Part shown: piece by piece, positions 8,175-17,281 of the stretch
Position numbering within the stretch: position 1 is the first letter of the stretch
Layout of the letters: each line of letters opens with the position of its first letter
Source of the DNA: Sulfurimonas sp.
Lineage (GTDB): Bacteria; Campylobacterota; Campylobacteria; Campylobacterales; Sulfurimonadaceae
Length of the DNA: 36,108 nucleotides
Direction of reading: 5' to 3'
Assembly: GCA_027082875.1 (NCBI GenBank)
Contig: JALWTK010000179.1
Span: 1-36,108, forward strand
Notes under the pieces: generated by a model
Told to the model about the DNA's origin: nothing
What the model saw: the letters and a program-made list of their open reading frames with translations, nothing else
Databases searched by the model: none
Program-made: the position numbers and the translations under genes

Positions 8175-10915
8175 TAGATAACACCTAATGTTGAAAGAGC
8201 TGCTGCTGTTACAGCAAATGATGAGAGCACCCTAGATACAGAGTTCCAAACTTCAAGTGTGTTGTATTCTTTGATATAAAGAGGCACGACAATAGTGTCA
8301 CCTTTAGCTATTTCAACATCACTACTAAACCATCCAGTATTAATTGGTTCACTTGTTCCATTCGCATGTATAACATAAATACTTCCAGCATCTGCACTTC
8401 GAGAGAGTCCGGAAGCCATATCTATGTACTTTTGGGCATTAAGCCCTGAATGAAAGATAAAAGAAGTTGGATTAAACACCTCTCCAAATACAGTTACTGT
8501 ATCTACCTGACTTGGTACAATAAGCTCATCCATATCTTTGAGTACTAAGTCATATTCACTGTTTTTAAACTTTTTCATATCTCTAGAGAGTTCAATACTC
8601 ACACGGCCTATAGGCTGATACTTTTGTGCTTCAACCATTACAGCATCGAGGCTACTACTTGCAGATGTGGAAGCTACTGCCGTTTTAGCATTCGCTGGCA
8701 TCGCGTTATATATAGCAAGTTCTCTTTTTATTCGAGCAAGAGATTCATTATACTGTGCTACCTGATGTTTACGAATACTTTCACGTGTAAAAACTGTTCC
8801 TTCTATAAATGCTTCTTTAGTAAAACCACCTGCACGCTCAATAACACTACTTAGATGCTCTCCATTACTAATTGTATATTTTCCTGGAAATTTCACTTGG
8901 CCTTTAAGTGTTACCACTCGTTTTTCACCCCAATTAGGAATTTTATAGACTGTCACTTCATCATATGGTTGCATAAGATATTTTTGGGTATCAATTCCAT
9001 TCAAATCTAAATGTAATATTTTCTTCTTGCGATTACCCTTCTCATCTATATAGTAACGCACTATTTCTAACTCTTTAAGATAAGCTTCAATCGTAAAACC
9101 ACCTGAGGACTCTAGTAGATTTGATAAAGTCATTCCCTTCTCGTAAAAAACAGTTGTTGGGTTAATCACTTCACCTTTTATACTAATAGGTTGTAAAAGG
9201 TGTGTCTTGTAGTAGTCGTAAACCTCTACCTCATCATAGGGACTTAATAAAACAGTCGCATCTTTTTTAAAGGAATAAAATTCTGTTTTTGGCATACGAT
9301 CTGGAGTATTGATAGTTGTAACTCTTACTTTATCATCCATAATACCATCAATACCGGCAGCATGAACAATATCTCTTAGTGTCATTCCCTCAAAGTACTG
9401 TAGCTTCCCACCTTTGACTAATATCTTACCCTTGACTGTAACATACTCTGTGCTCTGCAGATCATGTTGCGAGAAAATATAAATTTCATCCTGAGCAGAG
9501 AGTTTAACTAGTTCTTCACCCTTTAGTACTTTTGTGAGATTAAACGATTTTATTTTGTAGTTAAGTGTGGAAGAGTAGCGTTTAATCATTCCATAGGCAA
9601 AATATGTATCTGGAAGAAAAAAGTTTTTCATACCATGAGAAACTTGGGCCTTAAAAAAGCTCGTAAGGTCTTTTGTTTTGGAAATAGAGTATGTGCCAGG
9701 TCTAATTACATTTCCATAAAGGTTCACACTGCTATCTGCACTAGAGTCTAACTGATAGATAAAAACATTATCTCCATCTTGCATGGTGAAGTTAGATGCT
9801 TGACTAAAGGGGATAGTAAATGTTTCAAATACAGAATTATCTGCATATCTATCTATCTTGATAGTATCTTTTGAAGCATTTGCTTTCATACCACCAGCAT
9901 AACGAAGAAGGTCCTTAAGTGTCTCTTTTTCTTTGAGTTCAAAAATTGCCGCATTATGTACATAACCATCAATATGAACCAGCTTCTTTGCTTTCTTTAT
10001 AACAACTATATCACCATGTTTTAGCAAAGTAGTTCCTATAGACTTTCCCTTGAAAAGAAGATCATAAAAGTCTATAGTTGCTATTATCTTCCCATTTCGT
10101 CTAATCTCTACATCTCGTACAGAAGCATTTTTTCTCACACCACCTGAGACTACTAAAAGATCTTTTGCTGTTGAGAAAGAGGAGAGGTTATAGATACCAG
10201 GAACCTTTGCATCACCTACAAGAGTAACTTGAATAGTACTATATTTACTAATAGTAATTTTAAACGAACTCATCTTAAAATGTTTCTTTAGTTCTCTAGT
10301 TAAATGCTCTTTCATCTCTGCAAACTTCATACCGCCAACACTAATTGGACCCATATATTCTACATTAATAGTACCATCATTACTTACAGGAAGAGTATAT
10401 TTTTCACTACGGTCACCATAAATATATATATCTAGCACATCCCCAGAGGAAACAATATAATCATCAGGTGTTGGAAGTGATCCCGTATCTATAATATTTC
10501 TATTTGCATAAAAAATCTTAGAATAACGAGTAAGTTTCTTTTTTGCCATCAACTCTTGCTTCTCTGCTAAGTCTTTACGTAATATTTTTGCTGTTTTATA
10601 TTTAAATGGATTTAAACGTGCACCACTCTTACTCTCATTACTCTCATTACTCTCATTACTCTCATTATTTTCAGTTACTGCAATATTATTTTCAATATTA
10701 TCTGAAGAGATCACTTCTTTTGTTATATCTTCACTCTTTTGTAGCCGGCTCTGTAGACCTTCTTTAGTAAGACCTTTTTGCTTCATTGCAGCTTTGGCTT
10801 GTGGTGTATCTAGAAGTGAGGGATTAGCTTTTACAGCGGCTTTTAGTTCAGCAATACTTGGTGCACCAAAAAGGGTTAGAGACAAGAAAAGTGAGAGTAA
10901 TACTATTTTGATCAA
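8174..10915 (-). CDS. Polysaccharide export protein with SLBB repeats (Wza/KpsD type)
   Basis: This 913-residue secreted protein probably forms or contributes to an outer-membrane export channel for a surface polysaccharide. It starts with a signal peptide (MIKIVLLSLFLSLTLFGA) that lacks a lipobox cysteine, unlike E. coli Wza. A low-complexity NES repeat lies at about 84-97. A polysaccharide-export domain follows at about 150-225 (DYIVSSGDVLDIYIYGD...). Then come several SLBB-type modules, each with the VxGxVxxPG/L...AGG pattern, and a hydrophobic C-terminus. The start is TTG at 10915, with AGGA six bases upstream. It is much longer than Wza (about 380 residues). It is coupled to the Wzz-like gene. 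Confidence 0.87.
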   Translation of the reverse strand: MIKIVLLSLFLSLTLFGAPSIAELKAAVKANPSLLDTPQAKAAMKQKGLTKEGLQSRLQKSEDITKEVISSDNIENNIAVTENNESNESNESNESKSGARLNPFKYKTAKILRKDLAEKQELMAKKKLTRYSKIFYANRNIIDTGSLPTPDDYIVSSGDVLDIYIYGDRSEKYTLPVSNDGTINVEYMGPISVGGMKFAEMKEHLTRELKKHFKMSSFKITISKYSTIQVTLVGDAKVPGIYNLSSFSTAKDLLVVSGGVRKNASVRDVEIRRNGKIIATIDFYDLLFKGKSIGTTLLKHGDIVVIKKAKKLVHIDGYVHNAAIFELKEKETLKDLLRYAGGMKANASKDTIKIDRYADNSVFETFTIPFSQASNFTMQDGDNVFIYQLDSSADSSVNLYGNVIRPGTYSISKTKDLTSFFKAQVSHGMKNFFLPDTYFAYGMIKRYSSTLNYKIKSFNLTKVLKGEELVKLSAQDEIYIFSQHDLQSTEYVTVKGKILVKGGKLQYFEGMTLRDIVHAAGIDGIMDDKVRVTTINTPDRMPKTEFYSFKKDATVLLSPYDEVEVYDYYKTHLLQPISIKGEVINPTTVFYEKGMTLSNLLESSGGFTIEAYLKELEIVRYYIDEKGNRKKKILHLDLNGIDTQKYLMQPYDEVTVYKIPNWGEKRVVTLKGQVKFPGKYTISNGEHLSSVIERAGGFTKEAFIEGTVFTRESIRKHQVAQYNESLARIKRELAIYNAMPANAKTAVASTSASSSLDAVMVEAQKYQPIGRVSIELSRDMKKFKNSEYDLVLKDMDELIVPSQVDTVTVFGEVFNPTSFIFHSGLNAQKYIDMASGLSRSADAGSIYVIHANGTSEPINTGWFSSDVEIAKGDTIVVPLYIKEYNTLEVWNSVSRVLSSFAVTAAALSTLGVI
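10631..10666. repeat. Four perfect 9-bp tandem repeats inside the SLBB gene
   Basis: ACTCTCATT is repeated four times without mismatch. On the coding (minus) strand this encodes consecutive Asn-Glu-Ser triplets. Because the unit is three codons, slippage changes length without breaking the frame. Confidence 0.9.
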
Positions 10916-10980
10916 TAAAGTTCCTTGAGAGAATATTTTTTGTATTGTATTGCATACATAATTAATACTTAATTAATCTT

Positions 10981-10989
10981 TGCTATAAT
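10981..10989 (+). promoter_or_regulatory. Extended -10 promoter of ppk
   Basis: TGCTATAAT is a perfect -10 hexamer (10984-10989) with a TG extension. A weak -35, TTAATA, lies 16 bases upstream at 10962-10967. The site is 35 bases before the ppk ATG. Confidence 0.6.
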
Positions 10990-11024
10990 ACAACATAAAA
11001 TCTACAATATTTAGGTCATATTTC

Positions 11025-13142
11025 ATGCTAAACCTCAAAAATCCAAATCTTTATAACAATCGTGAGCTCTCTTGGTTACAGTTCAATACAAGAGTTCTCA
11101 AACAAGCTCAAGATGCATCACTTCCTCTTTTAGAACGTCTTAAATTTCTTGCTATTTATGGAACAAATTTAGATGAATTTTATATGATTCGTGTGGCCGG
11201 GCTAAAGAAACTTTTTAGCGCGGGGATTATTGTCAGTGGTGCAGATAAACTCACACCATTACAACAACTTAAAGAGATTCGTAACTATCTTCATCAAGAG
11301 CAACAAGTCGTAGAGCACTGCCGTAGTGAAATTCTCAAGCTTCTTGAGAATCAAGGGATTTCTGTGAAAAGTTATGATGACGTAAATCAGACACAAAAAA
11401 ATTATCTTAATAAATTTTTTAATGAAAATATATATCCAGTTATTATCCCTATCGCTATCGATGCGACACACCCATTTCCTCATCTTAACAACTTAAGTTT
11501 TGGACTCATCGTCAAGCTTCAAGATAGTGATGATACAAGTGTCGAGCGTTTTGGTATCATCCGTGTTCCCCGTGTGTTAGAACGTTTTGTTGAACTTGGG
11601 AATGGCGTTTATATCCCTATAGAGTCTGTCGTTGCACAACGTGTAGAAGAGCTCTTTCCTGGTTACGAGCTTCTCAAATATGCTATCTTTCGTGTCACAA
11701 GAAATGCAGACATTGCTATAGAAGAGGAAGAGGCAGATGACTTTATGGAGATTCTAGAAGAGGGTCTGAAACTTCGTCGTAAGGGTGAAATGGTTCGTCT
11801 TGAAGTTGGAGCGAATGCTGATGATGAAGTTATTAACTTCTTTAACAAGCATACAAATGTTTTTAGAGATGATATCTATAAATTTCACACCTTTTTAAAT
11901 CTCTCTAGCCTCTGGCAGATAGTAGGGAACAAAGACTTTGCACATCTTTTAGCTGCCCCATTTAAACCAAAAAATCTTCCACCTCTTGATGCAACAGATA
12001 ATATCTTTGCTACTTTAGAGAAACAGGATGTACTGCTTTACCATCCTTATGAGAGTTTTGAACCAGTAGTGAAGTTTATTCAGACTGCGAGTAAAGACCC
12101 TGATGTCGTTTCCATAAAGATGACACTCTATCGTTCAGGAACAAACTCCCCTATCGTTCAGGCACTTATGAGTGCGAGTGAGAGTGGTAAGCAAGTTACA
12201 GTTATGGTGGAACTCAAAGCCCGTTTTGATGAAGAGAACAACCTTATCTGGGCAAAGGCACTTGAGAAATCAGGAGCACATGTTATATACGGAATCAAGG
12301 GCTTTAAAGTTCATGCAAAAGCAGCCCTTGTAACTCGCCGTAAAAATGGTAAACTCAAACAGTATGCCCACCTAGGAACTGGTAACTATAATCCAGCTAC
12401 AGCAAAGATATACACAGATATGTCATACATGACAAGTAAGGATGAGATTACCAATGACCTGACTCGTTTCTTTCACTTCCTTACAGGTTTTAGTAAAAAA
12501 GGAAAACTTAACGAGCTCTATATGGCACCTTCACAGATCAAGCCAAAAATTCTCTCACTTATCCATAATGAAACGAGACAGGGAGAAAATGGTCGCATTA
12601 TCGCAAAAGTTAACTCTTTGGTTGATGATGATGTTATCCGAGCACTCTATAAAGCGAGTCAAGCCGGTGTAAAAGTAGACCTTATCGTTCGTGGTATCTG
12701 CTGTCTGAAACCTGGTATTAAAGGTGTCAGTGAAAATATCCGTGTTATCTCATTACTTGGAAAGTATCTTGAACACCCTCGTACTTTTTACTTTAAAAAT
12801 GATGCTGCTCAGGTCTATATATCTAGTGCTGACTGGATGCCGAGAAATCTGGTTCGTCGTATAGAACTCTTAACTGCCATAAAAGACAATAATGCTAGAG
12901 ATAAAATACTCCAAATTCTTAAACTCCAAACATGTGATAATATGCTCTCTCATGAACTTCAAAGTGATGGTTCTTATATCAGAGTTAAAAAAGATGGACA
13001 GAAAAATATCAATAACCATAAACTTATGGAAGATTATGTCAACCGTATTACAAAAGCCACTAAAAAAGAGTCTGCGACTTATATCGCCAAACAAATGTCT
13101 AGTATATTTACAGACTGTAACGAATTATCAAAGGAAACATAG
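11025..13142 (+). CDS. ppk: Polyphosphate kinase 1
   Basis: PPK1 reversibly makes polyphosphate from ATP. The 705-residue length fits. The N-terminal domain carries NRELSWLQFN (12-21). A middle block reads ATHPFPHLNNLSFGL. The two phospholipase-D-like catalytic domains contain His430 in FKVHAKAAL, the expected autophosphorylated histidine, and His584 in LEHPRTFYF. LYRSG and ARFDEENN are also conserved. An extended -10 promoter precedes it, divergent from the export gene. The gamma-carbonic anhydrase gene starts one base after its stop, so the two are probably cotranscribed. Confidence 0.98.
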   Translation: MLNLKNPNLYNNRELSWLQFNTRVLKQAQDASLPLLERLKFLAIYGTNLDEFYMIRVAGLKKLFSAGIIVSGADKLTPLQQLKEIRNYLHQEQQVVEHCRSEILKLLENQGISVKSYDDVNQTQKNYLNKFFNENIYPVIIPIAIDATHPFPHLNNLSFGLIVKLQDSDDTSVERFGIIRVPRVLERFVELGNGVYIPIESVVAQRVEELFPGYELLKYAIFRVTRNADIAIEEEEADDFMEILEEGLKLRRKGEMVRLEVGANADDEVINFFNKHTNVFRDDIYKFHTFLNLSSLWQIVGNKDFAHLLAAPFKPKNLPPLDATDNIFATLEKQDVLLYHPYESFEPVVKFIQTASKDPDVVSIKMTLYRSGTNSPIVQALMSASESGKQVTVMVELKARFDEENNLIWAKALEKSGAHVIYGIKGFKVHAKAALVTRRKNGKLKQYAHLGTGNYNPATAKIYTDMSYMTSKDEITNDLTRFFHFLTGFSKKGKLNELYMAPSQIKPKILSLIHNETRQGENGRIIAKVNSLVDDDVIRALYKASQAGVKVDLIVRGICCLKPGIKGVSENIRVISLLGKYLEHPRTFYFKNDAAQVYISSADWMPRNLVRRIELLTAIKDNNARDKILQILKLQTCDNMLSHELQSDGSYIRVKKDGQKNINNHKLMEDYVNRITKATKKESATYIAKQMSSIFTDCNELSKET

Positions 13143-13143
13143 A

Positions 13144-13680
13144 ATGCTTTACGACTTCAAAAACTTCACTCCAAAACTTGGAAAAAATACATGGGTAGCA
13201 CCCTCAGCAGATGTCATCGGTGATGTAACTATTGGTGAGGATTGTTCTATCTGGTTTGGAACAGTCATTCGAGGAGATGTTCACTATATTACTATTGGCG
13301 ATAGAACAAGTGTTCAAGACTTAAGCATGGTGCATATCACTCACCATAAAAAAGCCGATAGAAGTGATGGAAGTCCTACTATTATCGGGAGTGATGTTAC
13401 TATTGGACACCGTGTGATGCTTCATGGTTGCACTATTGAAGATGCTTGTCTTATTGGAATGAGTGCTACTATACTTGATAATGCAGTTATAGGCAAGGAG
13501 TCTATTGTTGGGGCAAGTTCCCTTGTAACAAAAGGAAAAGTTTTTCCTCCTCGTTCACTTATTATGGGAAGTCCCGCCAAAGTTGTAAGAGAACTTACAG
13601 ATGAGGAAGTCAAAGAGCTCTATGCTTCAGCAACTCGTTATGTAAGTTTTAAGAATGAGTATCAGCCAGAAACCGACTAA
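13144..13680 (+). CDS. Gamma-carbonic anhydrase family protein (YrdA-like)
   Basis: This 178-residue left-handed beta-helix protein has hexapeptide repeats throughout (VIGDVTIGEDCSIWFGTVIRG, TIGHRVMLHGCTIED). The three zinc-ligand histidines of the family can be placed at His64 (VHITHH), His89 (IGHRV) and His94 (LHGC), with the usual five-residue spacing between the last two. YrdA-type proteins are trimeric and cytoplasmic, and many have no shown carbonic anhydrase activity. The ATG at 13144 follows the ppk stop by one base. The reading frame is open far upstream inside ppk, but that part is not real. The TAA is followed by a structured intergenic region. Confidence 0.92.
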   Translation: MLYDFKNFTPKLGKNTWVAPSADVIGDVTIGEDCSIWFGTVIRGDVHYITIGDRTSVQDLSMVHITHHKKADRSDGSPTIIGSDVTIGHRVMLHGCTIEDACLIGMSATILDNAVIGKESIVGASSLVTKGKVFPPRSLIMGSPAKVVRELTDEEVKELYASATRYVSFKNEYQPETD

Positions 13681-13698
13681 ATTCGGTGTTACGATACT

Positions 13699-13804
13699 GG
13701 TTCCATCTCTCCTGAGGTGGAACCTTCTCCTTCTTTAAATAGTATTGCCACTCTATCTCGCAAGAGATAGAGCTAGAAATGGTTTTACCCGGTAAAAGTC
13801 TAGC
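13699..13804. other. Structured intergenic region with three inverted repeats
   Basis: Three stems fill this convergent gap. GGTTCCA/TGGAACC (13699-13705/13718-13724). CTCTATCTC-GCAA-GAGATAGAG (13751-13772), a perfect 9-bp stem with a GCAA tetraloop. GCTAGA/TCTAGC (13772-13777/13799-13804), enclosing TTTTACC-C-GGTAAAA (13783-13797). None has a clean T-tract on either strand. It could be a bidirectional terminator or a small structured RNA. Confidence 0.55.
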
Positions 13805-14983
13805 CTATGTCCTATAATCCGCATTTATCTTCACATACTCATACCCTAGGTCACAACCAAAAGACGTAAACTTACCCTCACCTAAACCTAAGTCGCAAGA
13901 GATGCTAAAAGATTCAAGTTGCATTACCTTCGAAGCTTTCTCTTCCATAGCGCTATCAAAGAGAAGAGTACCTCTCTTGTAAACGCAGAGATCATTAAAA
14001 GAGATACTTAAACATGCTTCGTCAGCTTCTACACCACTAGCACCCACAGTTGAAGCGATACGACCCCAGTTCGGGTCTTCACCATACAATGCTGTTTTTA
14101 CAAGAAGTGAGTTTGAAAGAGCTTTAGCAACTATCTCTGCATCTGTATCATCTTTAGCACCCGTGATTTTGTAGGTGACAAGTTTTGTAGCACCCTCACC
14201 ATCACGAACCATCTCTTTTGCTAAGAAAAGCATAATCTCTTCGAGTGCCTCAGCAAATGCCTCTTTATGAAATACTCCAGACTCCGCATTTGCTAAAAGC
14301 AGCACAGTATCATTTGTAGAGGTATCTCCATCAACACTTGCCGCATTAAATGTTCTCAGTGTTGCACTATCTAATATCTCTTGCATCTCATCTTTTGTAA
14401 CTTTTGCATCTGTTGTGATAAAGCAAAGCATTGTAGCCATAGCAGGATTTATCATCCCTGCCCCCTTGGCCATAGCACCTATACAAAAACTTGAGCCATC
14501 TTCAAGAGTCACTTCAAATGCTATCTCTTTAGAGAAGCTGTCTGTAGTCATTATCGCTTGTGCAGCGGAGTGTGGCTCTCTTTTTTCTAAGTCAAAAAGT
14601 TTAGTACCTTCTATGATTTTCACTTTTGGAAGGCGAACACCTATAACACCTGTTGAACTCATCACAGGGTTTTGAGCTTCTTTTGGAAGAGTAAGCAGTA
14701 TTTCATCAATATCCACTATTCCAGCAGGTCCAGTCATAGCATTTGCATTTTTCGAGTTAATTAGTACAAAGTTTGTCTTAAACTCACCCTTGGCTTTAAA
14801 GTGTCGTATAGGTGCAGCTGTCATTTTATTTGTAGTAAAAACTGAAGCTATTTCACACTCACTCGCTGAATAAATAAATGCCATATCTTTTGCATTTTCA
14901 GCTTTTAGCCCAGCACTTACACCATCAGCATAAAATCCATCTGCAGCACAAATACCACTCTCTAATTTTTTTAACTTATACAA
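13805..14983 (-). CDS. argJ: Bifunctional glutamate N-acetyltransferase / acetylornithine acetyltransferase
   Basis: ArgJ moves the acetyl group from N-acetylornithine to glutamate in the cyclic arginine pathway; bifunctional forms also make N-acetylglutamate from acetyl-CoA. The protein self-cleaves before a threonine that becomes the nucleophile. That site is clear: KGAGMINPAMATML, with Thr184. The oxyanion-region STGVIG (110-115) is also present. The 392-residue length is normal. The start is TTG at 14983, seven bases after GGAG, and overlaps the channel gene's stop by eight bases, so the two are translationally coupled. Monofunctional and bifunctional forms cannot be separated by eye. Confidence 0.96.
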   Translation of the reverse strand: MYKLKKLESGICAADGFYADGVSAGLKAENAKDMAFIYSASECEIASVFTTNKMTAAPIRHFKAKGEFKTNFVLINSKNANAMTGPAGIVDIDEILLTLPKEAQNPVMSSTGVIGVRLPKVKIIEGTKLFDLEKREPHSAAQAIMTTDSFSKEIAFEVTLEDGSSFCIGAMAKGAGMINPAMATMLCFITTDAKVTKDEMQEILDSATLRTFNAASVDGDTSTNDTVLLLANAESGVFHKEAFAEALEEIMLFLAKEMVRDGEGATKLVTYKITGAKDDTDAEIVAKALSNSLLVKTALYGEDPNWGRIASTVGASGVEADEACLSISFNDLCVYKRGTLLFDSAMEEKASKVMQLESFSISCDLGLGEGKFTSFGCDLGYEYVKINADYRT

Positions 14984-16106
14984 ATTTTAACTCCTTTGGC
15001 TTTATCCTCTGTCTTACTAACTCTTTTGTAGCATCTATCCCTTTGTGTGTCCCTATTACTAGAAGTTTACACTCACTAGTAACCAATACATCACCCTTAG
15101 GCATGCTAATAAATTTCCCATCTTTTTTTGTAATTCCAACAACAGAGGTATTTGTCATCTGTCTTATATGTGTCTCTTTAAGCTTTTTCAGGACTGCCCA
15201 TGAATATTTAGGTACGATAATATCTTGCATATCTAAAGGATTATCATTCTTATAGAGAAATTCTTCTAGCATATTTTCCATATCTGGACGAGCAGCCATT
15301 GCACTTACCCTTTGTGCTGTGAGTTTTGTTGGACTTACAACCGTATCAGCACCTAATTTTTTGAGCTTCTCTACATCACTCATATTTTCAGCTGAAGATA
15401 TGATGTAATAAGGTCTAGGAAGAGAGTGCTCTTTCTCAAAAAGTCTTACAGAAGCTATCAGTGCGATATTGTCAGCGATAGAATCAGAGAGTGCAATAAG
15501 CCCCTTTGCCGAAGAGAGATGAGCTTTAAGCATAGAGAGCTCAGCATGTGGCTCTGCTTGGAGATAATGAGGATATTTATGCTCTAATGCCCACTCATGA
15601 ATCTCAGGGCGAGGATCTATTACAATAAAAGGAATATGATTTGTACGAAGCTGTTTAGTAACTTCAATAGTATAATCATTATGATAACAGACAACAAAGT
15701 GTTTTTTGAGTCTAGCGATTTTATACAACATACTTCTCTCCTTGAAAATAGAGATTATCTGACCTTTATTTAATTCATTAACTAAAATACCAACAGCACT
15801 TGAAAATACAGCAAAACCTGCAATAATCAAGTTAATAGTAAATACTTTTCCAGCATCTGAGAGAGGATGCACTTCTCCAAAACCAACTGTAGTAAAGGTA
15901 ATAGCCGTTTGATAAATAGCATCAAAGATAGGGAATCCATCAATCACGACATAACCAATCGTGCCGATAAGCATAATTATTACAGTAAGTATAAGGGGTA
16001 AACGAAAAGGTTTTAGGTGTGTGTAAACTTCAGGAAGAAGCTTTGGGTCAGGTTTGGGAGCGATCTCCCAGTTAAGAAACTTACGAATCCTCATAAAAAG
16101 ATTCAT
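14976..16106 (-). CDS. Two-TM potassium channel with RCK (TrkA-N/TrkA-C) domain
   Basis: This 376-residue protein has a membrane helix at about 35-55, a pore helix, the selectivity filter TTVGFGE at 72-78, a second helix at about 87-108, and then a cytoplasmic RCK domain from about 134, with a TrkA-C module near 295-370. That is the MthK/Kch plan, with four subunits making one potassium pore. The Rossmann glycine motif is degenerate: after strand one it reads VVCYHNDYTIEV instead of GxGxxG, so nucleotide binding is doubtful. It lies 15 bases after rpmB and overlaps argJ by eight bases. Confidence 0.92.
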   Translation of the reverse strand: MNLFMRIRKFLNWEIAPKPDPKLLPEVYTHLKPFRLPLILTVIIMLIGTIGYVVIDGFPIFDAIYQTAITFTTVGFGEVHPLSDAGKVFTINLIIAGFAVFSSAVGILVNELNKGQIISIFKERSMLYKIARLKKHFVVCYHNDYTIEVTKQLRTNHIPFIVIDPRPEIHEWALEHKYPHYLQAEPHAELSMLKAHLSSAKGLIALSDSIADNIALIASVRLFEKEHSLPRPYYIISSAENMSDVEKLKKLGADTVVSPTKLTAQRVSAMAARPDMENMLEEFLYKNDNPLDMQDIIVPKYSWAVLKKLKETHIRQMTNTSVVGITKKDGKFISMPKGDVLVTSECKLLVIGTHKGIDATKELVRQRIKPKELKFV

Positions 16107-16121
16107 AGTTATTCCTACGAC

Positions 16122-16310
16122 TTACGAATTTTTCTTAAGTGTACGAAGCTCTTTTGCAGAGATCTTAATCTTTTTAGTTGTACCATCTTCTAAAGTGATA
16201 CGTACTGTTCTTAGGTTTAATAAAAAACGACGCTTTGTTCTGTTTTTTGCGTGAGAAACATTGTTTCCACTCATAGGGCCCTTGCCGCTAATAGCACATC
16301 TTCTTGCCAT
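16122..16310 (-). CDS. rpmB: 50S ribosomal protein L28
   Basis: This 62-residue basic protein begins [29 protein letters not shown], the L28 signature, and is full length. It is a component of the large ribosomal subunit. The ATG lies after an AAGGA Shine-Dalgarno sequence. A good promoter (TTGGAG-16-TATAAT on the minus strand) lies upstream. It leads a run that continues into the potassium channel and argJ. Confidence 0.98.
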   Translation of the reverse strand: MARRCAISGKGPMSGNNVSHAKNRTKRRFLLNLRTVRITLEDGTTKKIKISAKELRTLKKNS

Positions 16311-16343
16311 AATGGTATCCTTGCAATATATTTAAAGTTGCGA

Positions 16344-16371
16344 ATTATATCAAATCAAAGCAAAACTCCAA
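16344..16371 (-). promoter_or_regulatory. Promoter of rpmB
   Basis: On the minus strand TTGGAG (complement of 16366-16371) and TATAAT (complement of 16344-16349) are 16 bases apart, about 35 bases upstream of the rpmB ATG. The -10 is perfect. Confidence 0.65.
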
Positions 16372-16483
16372 CTTAAGCCACAGCTATTCTTTTTTTCTTT
16401 TTCATTTTTATATTATCTTTAGATTTATATAGTTAAAATCATGCAACACCTAGATAGATAGAGACCAATATAAAGTATGAATT

Positions 16484-17281
16484 TTGATAACAAATAAACA
16501 GATAGAAATTTACATAGAAAAGATACCTCCTGCACCAAAGGCTCTAAGGGAGACTCTTCAGTTTTTAAATGCTGGGGAGCTTGTTAAAGCTGCCCATGTT
16601 GCCCAAGAGGACAGAGCACTTAGCACATATCTTAAAGTACTCGTCAATAAACCTATATACGGTTTTCGAACAGAAGTGAGTGAAGTATCCCAAATTTTTG
16701 GTATTTTGGGAGTCAGTAGATCACAGCAAGCTGTCTATAACTATATGATGACCTTACTTTCTCCTTCTAAATGGATCCTGTTTAAACTCAACCGTGTTGT
16801 CTTTTACAATCTTCAAGCGGACCTTTCCATGAACTGGCAAAAAATTCTTCTGCATTTAGACATAGAAGATAGAGATATTCTCTCTTCTATTTCACTTCTT
16901 CCTGCTAGTATTATAGTAAGTGAAGCACTTTTTTGTGAAAGAAAGAAAGATGTAGATATTTTAAGAAGTGTAAATCCTATAGATCTTAATACTATTTTAC
17001 AAAGGCTTTGCGGTATTGATCTCTTTGGCATCTGTGAAAAAATAGCTCAAAAATGGGAGATGTCACAAAGTATTTCAGAGATTGTATTAGCCTCTTCTGG
17101 TCTGAGACCTGCATCAGATCAACAAATAAATCAACTTGGAAAGTGGATGCATCTTCTCCTTTTTTATACACTATCTCAACCCAAATACATAGAAGCAGAG
17201 CTCAATGATTTCATTGATTTTCAGATAGCTTATGTAGAAGATATTTATGAAAACTTTTCTACATTAATGGAGATATCATGA
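16484..17281 (+). CDS. HDOD domain protein
   Basis: This 265-residue protein is helical. Its N-terminal half resembles the HDOD fold: PPAPKALRETLQFLNAGELVKAA, LSTYLKVLVNKPIYGF and SQIFGILGVSRSQQAVYNYMM match the repeating helix pattern. HDOD proteins are signalling or regulatory proteins that lack HD metal ligands; no enzyme activity is expected. The start is TTG at 16484, the only start codon after an in-frame stop at 16478, and its Shine-Dalgarno sequence is weak. The stop overlaps the next gene by four bases (ATGA), so it is coupled to the CheX-like gene, which hints at a shared signalling job. Confidence 0.78.
   Translation: MITNKQIEIYIEKIPPAPKALRETLQFLNAGELVKAAHVAQEDRALSTYLKVLVNKPIYGFRTEVSEVSQIFGILGVSRSQQAVYNYMMTLLSPSKWILFKLNRVVFYNLQADLSMNWQKILLHLDIEDRDILSSISLLPASIIVSEALFCERKKDVDILRSVNPIDLNTILQRLCGIDLFGICEKIAQKWEMSQSISEIVLASSGLRPASDQQINQLGKWMHLLLFYTLSQPKYIEAELNDFIDFQIAYVEDIYENFSTLMEIS

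Noticed and set aside
12892..13143. Extended N-terminus of the gamma-carbonic anhydrase
   Set aside because: This part lies inside ppk in another frame; the family starts at the ATG at 13144.
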